From positions 51,084,443-51,148,442 of the forward strand of contig CP136068.1 in the NCBI GenBank assembly GCA_032622095.1: 64,000 nt of DNA. The letters are read 5' to 3'. A program made the translations under genes and the position numbers. How positions within the stretch are numbered: the first letter of the stretch is position 1; each line of letters starts with the position of its first letter. Of this stretch, positions 1 to 11,300 are shown in pieces. Under the pieces are notes generated by a model. It saw only the letters and a program-made list of their open reading frames with translations. It was not told the origin of the DNA and made no database searches. Source of the stretch: Siphonodentalium dalli (taxonomy: Eukaryota; Mollusca; Scaphopoda; Gadilida; Siphonodentaliidae).

Positions 1-2218
1 CGTCACAACGTGTGTCCATCTCGAGGTACGTGTGTGACATGTGTCCATCTCGAGGTACGTGTGTGACGTGTGTCCATCTCGAGGTACGCGTGTGACGTGT
101 GTCCATATCGAGGTACGTGTGTCAATCTCGAGGTACGTGCGTGACGTCACAATGTGTGTCCATCTCGAGGTGCGTGTGTCCATCTCGATGTACGTGTGTG
201 ACGTCACAACGTGTGTCCATCTCGAGGTACGTGCGTGACGTGTGTCCATCTCGAGGTACGTGCGTGACGTATGTCCATCTCGAGGTACGTGCGTGACGTG
301 TGTCCATCTCGAGGTACGTGTGTGACGTGTGTCCATCTCGAGGTATGTGCGTGACGTGTGTCCATCTCGAGGTACGTGCGTGAAGTTACAACGTGTGTCC
401 ATCTCGAGGAACGTGCGTGACGTGTGTCCATCTCGAGGTACGTGTGTGACGTGTGTCAATCTCGAGGTACGTGCGTGACGTGTGTCCATCTCGAGGTATG
501 TGCGTGACGTGTGTCCATCTCGAGGTACGTGCGTGAAGTCACAACGTGTGTCCATCTCGAGGAACGTGCGTGACGTGTGTCCATCTCGAGGTACGTGTGT
601 GACGTGTGTCAATCTCGAGGTACGTGCGTGACGTGTGTCCATCTCGTGGTACGTGCGTGACGTGTGACCATCTCGAGGTACGTGTGTCCATCTCGACGTA
701 CGTGCGTGACGTGTGTCCATCTCGTGGTACGTGCGTGACGTGTGACCATCTCGAGGTACGTGTGTCCATCTCGACGTACGTGCGTGACGTGTGTTCATTT
801 CGAGGTACGTGTGTGACGTGTGTCCATCTCGAGGTACGTGCGTGACGTGTGTCCATCTCGAGGTACGTGCGTGACGTCACAACGTGTGTCCATCTCGAGG
901 AACGTGCTTGACGTGTGTCCATCTCGAGGTACGTGTGTGACGTGTGTCCATCTCGAGGTACATGTGTGAAGTGTGTCCAACTCGAGGTACTTGTGTGACG
1001 TGTGTCCATATCGAGGTACGTGTGTGACGTGTGTCCATCTCGAGGTACGCGTGTGACGTGTGTCCATATCGAGGTACGTGTGTCAATCTCGAGGTACGTG
1101 CGTGACGTCACAATGTGTGTCCATCTCGAGGTGCGTGTGTCCATCTCGATGTACGTGTGTGACGTCACAACGTGTGTCCATCTCGAGGTACGTGCGTGAC
1201 GTGTGTCCATCTCGAGGTACGTGCGTGACGTATGTCCATCTCGAGGTACGTGCGTGACGTGTGTCCATCTCGAGGTACGTGTGTGACGTGTGTCCATCTC
1301 GAGGTATGTGCGTGACGTGTGTCCATCTCGAGGTACGTGCGTGAAGTTACAACGTGTGTCCATCTCGAGGAACGTGCGTGACGTGTGTCCATCTCGAGGT
1401 ACGTGTGTGACGTGTGTCAATCTCGAGGTACGTGCGTGACGTGTGTCCATCTCGAGGTATGTGCGTGACGTGTGTCCATCTCGAGGTACGTGCGTGAAGT
1501 CACAACGTGTGTCCATCTCGAGGAACGTGCGTGACGTGTGTCCATCTCGAGGTACGTGTGTGACGTGTGTCAATCTCGAGGTACGTGCGTGACGTGTGTC
1601 CATCTCGTGGTACGTGCGTGACGTGTGACCATCTCGAGGTACGTGTGTCCATCTCGACGTACGTGCGTGACGTGTGTCCATCTCGTGGTACGTGCGTGAC
1701 GTGTGACCATCTCGAGGTACGTGTGTCCATCTCGACGTACGTGCGTGACGTGTGTTCATTTCGAGGTACGTGTGTGACGTGTGTCCATCTCGAGGTACGT
1801 GCGTGACGTGTGTCCATCTCGAGGTACGTGCGTGACGTCACAACGTGTGTCCATCTCGAGGAACGTGCTTGACGTGTGTCCATCTCGAGGTACGTGTGTG
1901 ACGTGTGTCCATCTCGAGGTACATGTGTGAAGTGTGTCCAACTCGAGGTACTTGTGTGACGTGTGTCCATATCGAGGTACGTGCGTGACGTGTGTCCATC
2001 TCGAGGTACGTGCGTGACGTGTGTCCATCTCGAGGGACGTGTGTCCATTTCGAGGTACGTGTGTGACGTGTGTCCATCTCGATGTACGTGTGTGACGTGT
2101 GTCCATCTCGAGGTACGTGTGTGACGTGTGTCCATCTGGAGGTACGTGCGTGTCGTGTGTCCATCTCGAGGTACGTGTGTGACGTGTGTCCATCTCGGGG
2201 CACGTGCGTGACGTGTTA
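1..2218. repeat. 29-bp minisatellite with 961-bp higher-order repeat
   Basis: Units of about 29 bp carry the core CCATCTCGAGGTACGTG and TGACGTG. A block starting near position 50 recurs almost perfectly 961 bp later and begins a third time before diverging near 1982. Perfect TGACGTCA palindromes fall at 142-149, 199-206 and 872-879, and again 961 bp on at 1103, 1160 and 1833. The array is open in several frames on both strands only because of its periodicity; I do not consider it coding. It should lie in the receptor intron before TM1. Confidence 0.95.
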
Positions 2219-3025
2219 AAGTCAGTTGAAAATAGTGACCGAATGAACAATGCAAAAGTTGAATCTATATCCCCATTGACACAAGTTTTAACTACAAAAA
2301 TGTGCGTTTAATTTCCTAAATTGTTTTGACGTAAACATGGCCGCGAGAATTACCATGCTGTGCGAAAATATGTGTAACTTATTATCAGAACAATTCCCAC
2401 CAATGGATATGAATCCTTCTCTATTATCTCTTCGTATGACTGTCGTCTGCCTGTATGACCTGTACATCACTCCAGGTGAATAATACACCATTCCAACGTA
2501 TGTTTTTTTATAACTGGATGGGAGATAATCCATTTAAAGAGGCGCCCCATTCGTAAATATAAACATAATCTCAATGTCAAACTATCAATTTAAAGGGGAG
2601 AAATATTATCCTCTATAGCCATTGTATGCTATAGTACTACATGAATAATTTAATCATAAGCTGTCAAGCCATGGAATACTGCAAAACAATTGGCTGTCAC
2701 ATACTTTTCCATTAAAGTTATTTCTCGATAACCTAAATTTATTGATTACTTTCCCGCTACAGAAATGACAGCAGCGTCGAGAGACCACGCCTTTAACGCA
2801 TGCTTAATAATGTACATGGACACTGTTCGATACTTCTTACTATTTAACATGAAATATCGGTGCTGCATCATAATTCCTTCGGGTATGAGTGTATTGACAA
2901 TAACCGTACCAGCTGCTAATATTCAGTGCACAAGTATCCAGACAAATTTGAACATTTGAAAAGAAATGAAACGCGGAAATTAAAACTAACAAGGGTTAGT
3001 GTCACCGCATTCGAATAGATGAAGC
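2219..3025. other. Unassigned intronic sequence
   Basis: No coding exon or RNA gene was recognised. Positions about 2577-2640 are inversely similar to 5110-5185 (shared core CTCTATA and GGGGA-flanked AT sequence). This may be the outer arm of a foldback element that encloses the 50-bp array. Confidence 0.5.
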
Positions 3026-4264
3026 CGCGTGTAACTATACAGCTGTCTGGTGCTGATCGGTTGCGACTAGCTAGTCGCAGAAAAACTATACAGCTGTCTG
3101 GTGCTGATCGGTTGCGACTAGCCAGTCGCGTGTAACTATACAGCTGTCTGGTGCTGATCGGTTGCGACTAGCTGTCTGGTGCTGATCGGTTGCGACTAGC
3201 CAGTCGCGTGTAACTATACAGCTGTCTGGTGCTGATCGGTTGCGACTAGCCAGTCGCAGAAAAACTATACAGCTGTCTGGTGCTGATCGGTTGCGACTAG
3301 CCAGTCGCGTGTAACTATACAGCTGTCTGGTGCTGATCGGTTGCGACTAGCTGTCTGGTGCTGATCGGTTGCGACTAGCCAGTCGCAGAAAAACTATACA
3401 GCTGTCTGGTGCTGATCGGTTGCGACAAGCCAGTCGCAGAAAAACTATACAGCTGTCTGGTGCTGATCGGTTGCGACTAGCCAGTCGCGTGTAACTATAC
3501 AGCTGTCTGGTGCTGATCGGTTGCGACTAGCTGTCTGGTGCTGATCGGTTGCGACTAGCCAGTCGCGTGTAACTATGCAGCTGTCTGGTGCTGATCGGTT
3601 GCGACTAGCTGCCTGGTGCTGATCGGTTGCGACTAGCCAGTCGCGTGTAACTATACAGCTGTCTGGTGCTGATCGGTTGCGACTAGCCAGTCCCGTGTAA
3701 CTATACAGCTGTCTGGTGCTGATTGGTTGCGACTAGCCGCGTGTAACTATACAGCTGTATGGTGCTGATCGGTTGCGACTAGCCGCGTGTAACTATACAG
3801 CTGTCTGGTGCTGATCGGTTGCGACTAGCCAGTCGCGTGTAACTATACAGCTGTCTGGTGCTGATCGGTTGCGACTAGCCGCGTGTAACTATACAGCTGT
3901 AAGGTGCTGATCGGTTGCGACTAGCCGCGTGTAACTATACAGCTGTCTGGTGCTGATCGGTTGCGACTAGCCAGTCGCGTGTAACTATACAGCTGTCTGG
4001 TGCTGATCTGTTGCGACTAGCCGCGTGTAACTATACAGCTGTATGGTGCTGATCGGTTGCGACTAGCCGCGTGTAACTATACAGCTGTCTGGTGCTGATC
4101 GGTTGCGACTAGCCGCGTGTAACTATACAGCTGTCTGGTGCTGATTGGTTGCGACTAGCCGCGTGTAACTATACAGCTGTATGGTGCTGATCGGTTGCGA
4201 CTAGCCGCGTGTAACTATACAGCTGTCTGGTGCTGATCGGTTGCGACTAGCCAGTCGCAGAAAA
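3026..4264. repeat. 50-bp minisatellite array
   Basis: The full unit is about 50 bp and contains CTGTCTGGTGCTGATCGG and TTGCGACTAGCCAGTCGC. Shorter units lack the AGTC or join directly at GACTAGCTGTCTGG, giving a mosaic of ~50-, 46- and ~31-bp periods. Single-base variants (GTATGG, GTAAGG) mark sub-blocks duplicated together. There are around 27 copies. Confidence 0.95.
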
Positions 4265-4417
4265 CCTGACGCAACTTGATCAATCGATAAGTACACGTTT
4301 TGAGATACAGGCATCTCTTTCAACTTCAGGTGCCTTTTTCGTTGGAATGTTGTACGCTCGTTATACTTCCACCTTCTACTTAGAGTGGTTCTCCTGCGAT
4401 CTGACGGATTAAATTAT

Positions 4418-4525
4418 AAGAAATAAGTCTTGTTTCGATTAAGGTTCTGAATTATAACCGAAAAGTTTGGGGACAAATTGTCTTCAAACTTTTCGGTTAT
4501 ATATCGAAACAAGAATTATTTCTTA
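4418..4525. repeat. Imperfect hairpin
   Basis: Two perfect stem halves, AACCGAAAAGTTTG and CAAACTTTTCGGTT, flank a short loop. Weaker pairing extends outwards (AAGAAATAAGTCTTGTTTCG against CGAAACAAGAATTATTTCTT). It is probably the core of a small foldback element. Confidence 0.75.
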
Positions 4526-4529
4526 GATA

Positions 4530-5117
4530 ACACCAAATGTTCCCCTCACAATATGAGAGATACGTTATAAATATGTAAAAATGTGGTTCAAACAAAATAA
4601 AAACAACAATTTTCCATGCTGGTCATTGGAGAGTTTGACAGGAAATATTTGCAAGAAGCCGACTAGGTTATGCGTTCGGTCTACTATCTGAGTTCGTGAA
4701 TGTCTGGCAGAAGATAAATAAAATATTTTTCATTGCACATTCAGTTTCTCGGACAATTTTTAAAAGGAAAAGTGTTTATGTCTGCCAAATTATTGCAAAC
4801 GTGGTTGAATACTATTTATGTTGTTTTATGTTGTTTTGGTCCTTCACACGACAAAACAAATAGTTCTGCAAATGGCCACCAAAAAACTAAATATGCAATG
4901 ATAAATGTTTTATTTATTTTCTCGCATACATTCATGATTTCAGATAGTAGATATCATAGATAGGTTCATAAGCTGGATAATCCAGTGTGTTTCCTGCAAA
5001 TATTTCTTGTCAAACTCTCCAATGACAAACATGGACAATTCTTGTTTTTATTTTGGTTAAATCATAAAATACATATTTAGAACGTATCTCTCACATTGCG
5101 AGGGCCAATAGGTGTTG
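4530..5117. mobile_element. Foldback/MITE-like element
   Basis: The outer arms AACACC...TGAGAGATACGTT (4530-4665) and their reverse complement (4990-5117) pair over roughly 110 bp with mismatches. They include GGAGAGTTTGACAGGAAATA against TTTCTTGTCAAACTCTCC. No transposase ORF is present. The TM1 exon lies 143 bp downstream. Confidence 0.7.
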
Positions 5118-5260
5118 TTATAGTATACATACATTGGTTATAGAGGATAATAATTTTCCCCTTCAAATTGATAATTTTAAATAACGAATTATTTTATTTT
5201 TTTATTTTTCTTAATAAGAAAGGGTTATTCCCCATCGTTCTTGATATCTCTCTATTCCAG

Positions 5261-5352
5261 GGATACAAGAGCGCCCTCTACACAAGTATAGCGTGTGACG
5301 TCATTAGTTTGTCATTCCTAATTCCAGCCTGCATAATATTCCTTGTATTCAG
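5261..5352 (+). CDS. GPCR exon, TM1
   Basis: The exon follows a pyrimidine-rich acceptor ending CTATTCCAG and ends at a gtgagt donor. It has 30 codons plus two bases (phase 2 out). The peptide begins GYKSALYTSIACDVISLS and continues as a hydrophobic helix ending FLVFR, the expected class B TM1. The incoming phase appears to be 0 but cannot be verified, because the preceding exon is outside the window. It is not embedded in a tandem repeat, unlike the next two exons. Confidence 0.88.
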
Positions 5353-8300
5353 GTGAGTATACCGACAACATAGTCATCCTTCCATTTGTACTGTCTCCAA
5401 CGTGCTATACAGTCCTGTTATTAGCGCGCGTATATTATATATGTATCGTCTGATAGGCACATGAAACATAGCTATAGTGACTAAGATGTATCGTCTGATA
5501 GGCACATGAAACATAGCTATAGTGACTAAGATGTATCGTCTGATAGGCACATGAAACATAGCTATAGTGACTAAGAAACATAGCTATAGTGACTAAGAAA
5601 CATAGCTATAGTGACTAAGAAGCATAGCTATAGTGACTAAGAAATAAAGATTGATTCGTGTAACCAGTTATTCTTAAATCAGTTGCATCTATCTTGATTG
5701 AGATAGGCACCACCATAGCATCGTCTGCATGGCACCAATGGTCGCAACATATATCGAGAAGACGCGATATACGGAATTTTTGGTTTGGTAATGTATATTT
5801 TATTCGGGTATGTTGATATGATACCTAAAATACTATTTCTACGAAAATAGTAAGATCAAGCATATAAACCGATCTTTCTGAGCTTTTGATGGTCAGATAT
5901 CGATATAGACTTTCAATTATTACACAGTTTTACAAGGTTGCGACTTTTCCTAGAACGCCCAAAAAGTCAAACGATCACTTATGATTGATTTTAATTGTGG
6001 CTTCACTGCTCAATATATAACGACATGATATATTTAAGATTTGTCTCGATTATAACTGTTTATGGTCACATGTAGGCTTGTCCCATTCTATTATTACACC
6101 CTCTTAGAGTGTATTTGGCAACATAATGATGTGTGATGGAGTAAATGTGATTAAACACGTACTCCGTATATTACGTACTTGTTTTATTGTGGGGCTAACA
6201 GGCGGGAGAATAACATCACTGTCACAACGAGCGATGGGACACATGTTATCTGCATACACTGTCATCGCATAACGAGTGAGGGGATATATACACAAGGTCT
6301 CCGTTATTATCGATAAGCCCCATTGATCGGGCTTCCTATTCGATTTGTCAATGTCGGGCAGTTATAATCAGTGTTATTCGTGGTGTCATCAGCTTTTTAT
6401 CAACGACATTGCTGTATCAATGCAAAATGACACACGTTATACGTGACTCGTGGTGTGTAAATAACTCATAATTATCAAAACCTTAGTTTGGCACGATCCA
6501 TTTTTTATGTTTCCGCATGCTTCACCACCAAGCAGATACCAATACACACATAGGGAAAAAATACATATTAAAGCTCCAATATTTGTTATATATGCCTATT
6601 TATATGATCGTGAGGCCGCTACCATTTATAACCGGTTTTCTCGTTTTCATTGCTATATTGAAGTTAATAAATTTTTCGCGATGCCAGCGAACTATATAGC
6701 TCTTGCATGATATGTAATTCTCAGTTTAGCTACACACTATGTGGAGCACTGGAGCGGCATGCTGATTGCCTCTTTCGTTCTTACACTGAGGGAAATAGTC
6801 CGGAATCTCTGTCACTTGAAAAGTCCCGAGTTGGATCCCAAAACTGTCTTCGGAATTCCGGCCGAATTAAAAGTCCCGAGTGGGATTCCGGTCCAGACGG
6901 AATTCTGGACTTTTCCGCGAATCACACCGGAAGCATCCGGAATTCCGGGGACGATCCAAGGATCGTTGATTGCAATAGCATTTTATCTGCCCAGGCATCA
7001 GATAATTGACTGGTAATTTGGTGTCATGTCGACATGGTCGTCCATTTCAGACTATATAACTGATATTGGCCTGAACCACGCGCGCATCACAATTGTGCTA
7101 CCACAGATTTGCGGTACTACTGTGGTGCAATTGGGTGACAAACGTCCATCCCAGTTACTGCAATTTTACCGTGCATATACCAAGCCAGCCCATCAGCATA
7201 GACACATAGGTGAGTCGTCGCATTGTGCGTATGAGAGCGAGAATCGGTTTGACTAACTATGATGACTGCCAATGAGATTTGTCCACAAACTACGAATTGG
7301 TAACATAGCCCAATCTCCATGCAATCTCCATCTCATTCAAGAAATAAATACACGGTGTAGATGCGTATGTGGCCAAGTTGTATCCCAAAAAAAACTGATT
7401 TTAGGACGATGCAAAGCGGTTACAACGCCCCACCCCACCCACCCCGAACATTCTCTCCGCGTTGAGATCATTTTTTGTTGAATATGATTACCGATTATAG
7501 ACCGATTCCATTACAACATTTGATTTACATGATATCATCATGGGAGCAGAATAAACGCAAGGCTTTAATTGCTTAACTTCATTCCGAGAAACCGGAGACG
7601 AATGACGATCGAGACGAATGCGGAGGATGGAAAATTTCATTTATTTTATTGTTGAATACACTTATTGAGTAACTTCATTTGGCCATAACATATATAAACA
7701 TACATGAATAACATCATCTGAACCATATCCACTTGCATTCATACTTTGTTCGAACGACGAATCACTAGAAAATGGGTAACCGGTATACACCATTGGTACC
7801 TCGTACAAACGGGAAAAGTCGCGTGCGGTGATTTGAATAAACCTATTTTTTTTGTGCGGTACAATCTGTTTTGTGTGGTACGATCTGAAAAAGTATAATT
7901 ACACCACACAACTCCATGAAATCCATGCTAACTCGAGGTACTGACCAATCTGGTCAAGGCTTTTAAGCATCATTATGCGAACAGTAATATAGTCAGTCCA
8001 CATAATATTGAATACAGTTTGCATACTTTCATACCTTTACTTTCGAAAAACACTGATAGAATCCGAGCACTATATCGCGCAATGGTGTGATTCGATTTCC
8101 CGGTTACTTCATAAACACAACCTCACGTGTCATTCTTCTTCTCTCAGGCTCATGTATAAACGTTCAATCTATCAGAATATGTCATTATTATTAATTGGAT
8201 CCTTCTGGTTTGCACTTCCGACCTACTAAAGACCGCTTGTAATTGTGAAACGTTTTATAAAAAATGCGACAAAACATTGTTGTATGGAAAACACGCGCTA

Positions 8301-11300
8301 AATATAGTATCCCGAGCTTTATAATAAACATCTACTCAGACGGTTACATGCTAAATATAGTATCCCGAGCTTTATAATAAACATGTACTCAGACGGTTAC
8401 ATGCTAAATATAGTATCCCGAGCTTTATAATAAACATGTACTCAGACGGTTACATGCTAAATATAGTATCCCGAGCTTTATAATAAACATGTACTCAGAC
8501 GGTTACATGCTAAATATAGTATCCCGAGCTTTATAATAAACATGTACTCAGACGGTTACATGCTAAATATAGTATCCCGAGCTTTATAATAAACATGTAC
8601 TCAGACGGTTACATGCTAAATATAGTATCCCGAGCTTTATAATAAACATGTACTCAGACGGTTACATGCTAAATATAGTATCCCGAGCTTTATAATAAAC
8701 ATGTACTCAGACGGTTACATGCTAAATATAGTATCCCGAGCTTTATAATAAACATGTACTCAGACGGTTACATGCTAAATATAGTATCCCGAGCTTTATA
8801 ATAAACATGTACTCAGACGGTTACATGCTAAATATAGTATCCCGAGCTTTATAATAAACGTGTACTCAGACGGTTACATGCTAAATATCACTGTCGGATA
8901 CCCGTTTAGGTTCGGACATTCCAAGATGTCGGCGCCCACTAAAGCAGATAAACGGTGAGTGTATATATTGTCTCCAAGCAGCAATCAACGACATCTTTCG
9001 GTGATACACCTTGAAACAGTTATGTAGGAATTTGTATGCCCAACACATACGTAACACGCCTTTCGCATGACAGGCATGTGAATTGTTGTATTTGGCGTGT
9101 CAAGTCGTCATAATTTTTAGAAATTTTATCGAGGCGGCGAAATGTTCGCTTTTTCGTATTTTTCTGGCCCTGGGCTCATGCATCCGCAAGTTTATGTATT
9201 GTTGTGGGTAGATTAGGTCACCACACATCTTCGGAATGCAAAACCGGCGATATTTTTATTGTCTAACTCCGAAAAACGACCTTTGAAAAATTCAAAATGT
9301 TCAGGTTCGGATTCTCAACATTCGCGATGGTTTTGTTCAGGTTCAGACACAATTTTCGTTCAGGTTCGGACAAATTTGGTTCAGGTTCGGACGCATAAAA
9401 AACTTCGCATAAAAATGACACGCCGAGGTACAGTCGCGTTCTTATTGCGTTTTTGTGCATTTGGTTATCTTCCATTCGTAAAAGAAACGATAAATGGGGA
9501 ACACGAGGCATGGTTTTAGCCCATGCACTCGTGAATAATTTGGGCGGACTTTCTTATTTTTTGCGTGTGAGATGTATGCGATCACGTGATTCCCCTCCAT
9601 GCACATCCACATAAGATGCCACGAAGGTCGCCACAGGTAGATGAGCAGATAACTGTCCATAATATAATTTACACGGCTTTTTGAGGGGGATACTGTGTGG
9701 TATGCCCCGGTAGAGGCTCGTATCCCCCGAGGCGATCCCCTGCAACAAGCCGTGTAATGATGTATTTACCCACAGTCTCTATTCCCAGACATAAAGCGCA
9801 GAAACGAGCCACGAACAGTAACTCTATTGTGTTAGACTGCTTATACGATGAATGTGCATATTATATAGCTGTTCCCACAATTTGCCCATAAATACTTGCT
9901 GATAGATAAACAATATATACCATGGTTTGTATCAATAATTGGATGATATATTTGGGTATTCACACGAAACATACTCTTTTCAATATAAGCCTGATGTGTT
10001 TTGCCTCATTTCTAAATGTTGAATCCAGTTACAAGTTAACCATTTGTCACACGACTATTATGCAGGACTATTAATTAGAGCCCGAACATGTTGCGTTCTA
10101 TTCAGCACTATGCGAACACAGAGAATACCTATGGTTTGCCGAATAATACCTGCAATATGCGAATCTTCACGAGCGGCGATGTTTTAGGAATATATTATTC
10201 GAGAAACCATATGTGTTCTCTTTATGTTATACTTATGGTAAGCAATTCTGCAAAACTACAAGTATTTGTTTATCGAAACAAGAATTTAGACGCCGAAGTA
10301 GCGAAACTTATGCAAACAATATCAGCTGTTCCGTTGGCAACTTAAGCATCTCTAAATTTTGGTGGAAAATTTCCTTCATGCGCTTAAGAGAATAGTGCCT
10401 ACCCAATGGTTAAATATTACACACAGAAACCCAGAAACCCAATTAACAAATAACTGAATACGTAATAAAACGGGATCATTTGTTTTTCTTTAGAACTTAT
10501 CGCAGTAGTAAACTATTTTCCGTCTTCCGCGGAATTTCGCGTAGTTCCATTGATAATACACGCGTCAATAATTGTGTACCCTTTTTAAACAGAAGTATCT
10601 ACAGTGAGATAACGTTTGAAAATTATTATCCATGCCAAGGTCCTGAAGAAAGAGAGCGCATCGTATGTCATTTAAAATTACAGCTATTTCATAGGGAAAC
10701 ATATAACAAACAACGCTTGTCCCCACACCCGGTTGTAACTAACAATCTGATTGACAACAACGTCACGTTTAAATCATGCACCATATGTCCCCGTAACTCT
10801 TGACATTGTGCGTATAAAAGCACGTGAAACATCGTGGTTATGAATTACCCTTGAACTAGCAGTTTCACCAATCGTGACATTGTTCTAGCGCGCTGAGCTT
10901 AATTGACGTCACCTAAAACAGGATCGATAGGTCTGCTACTGAATTATTCTTATTGGTGCTGATTGGTGTGAATTTATCTGATAAACTATAAAAAGCACAC
11001 CACATGGTAGCTATTGATGTGGGACAAAATCGTTAGCTCCGCCAACATCGTGGGATACTAGGAGATTTACCCGGATGTCTCTTTTTGAAACCCCTTGGCT
11101 CCGCCTCGGTGTTCAAAATCGAGAACCAGGTATTAAATATCCATGTATCCCCGATATTTCAGAAGATAAGTAATAAACCACCGTTGCTCATATGTAAAAT
11201 TTAATAATTCCCACCAGCTGGTTTATGGTAGACATTGCTCGAGAATATTCAACTGTGGCTTTTATCCAATTAATTCGGAGAATTTACCACCTATATATGG

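Noticed and set aside
1-2218. CRISPR-like array
   Set aside because: Units are contiguous variants of one 29-bp sequence without unique spacers, in an animal-type genome; it is a minisatellite.
539-2255. Long minus-strand open frames of up to 406 codons
   Set aside because: They are products of a 29-bp repeat that lacks stops in some frames; both strands and several frames are open at once, with no motif or splice context.
2765-2959. Small ORF with several cysteines as the receptor ectodomain exon
   Set aside because: Cysteine spacing, lack of the family's WD…CWP pattern and missing splice donor argue against it; the ectodomain is probably upstream of the window.
10480-10803. 107-codon frame inside the TIR transposon as a transposase piece
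   Set aside because: No DDE/D or zinc-finger pattern and no neighbours in frame; it could be degenerate coding sequence but nothing positive supports it.
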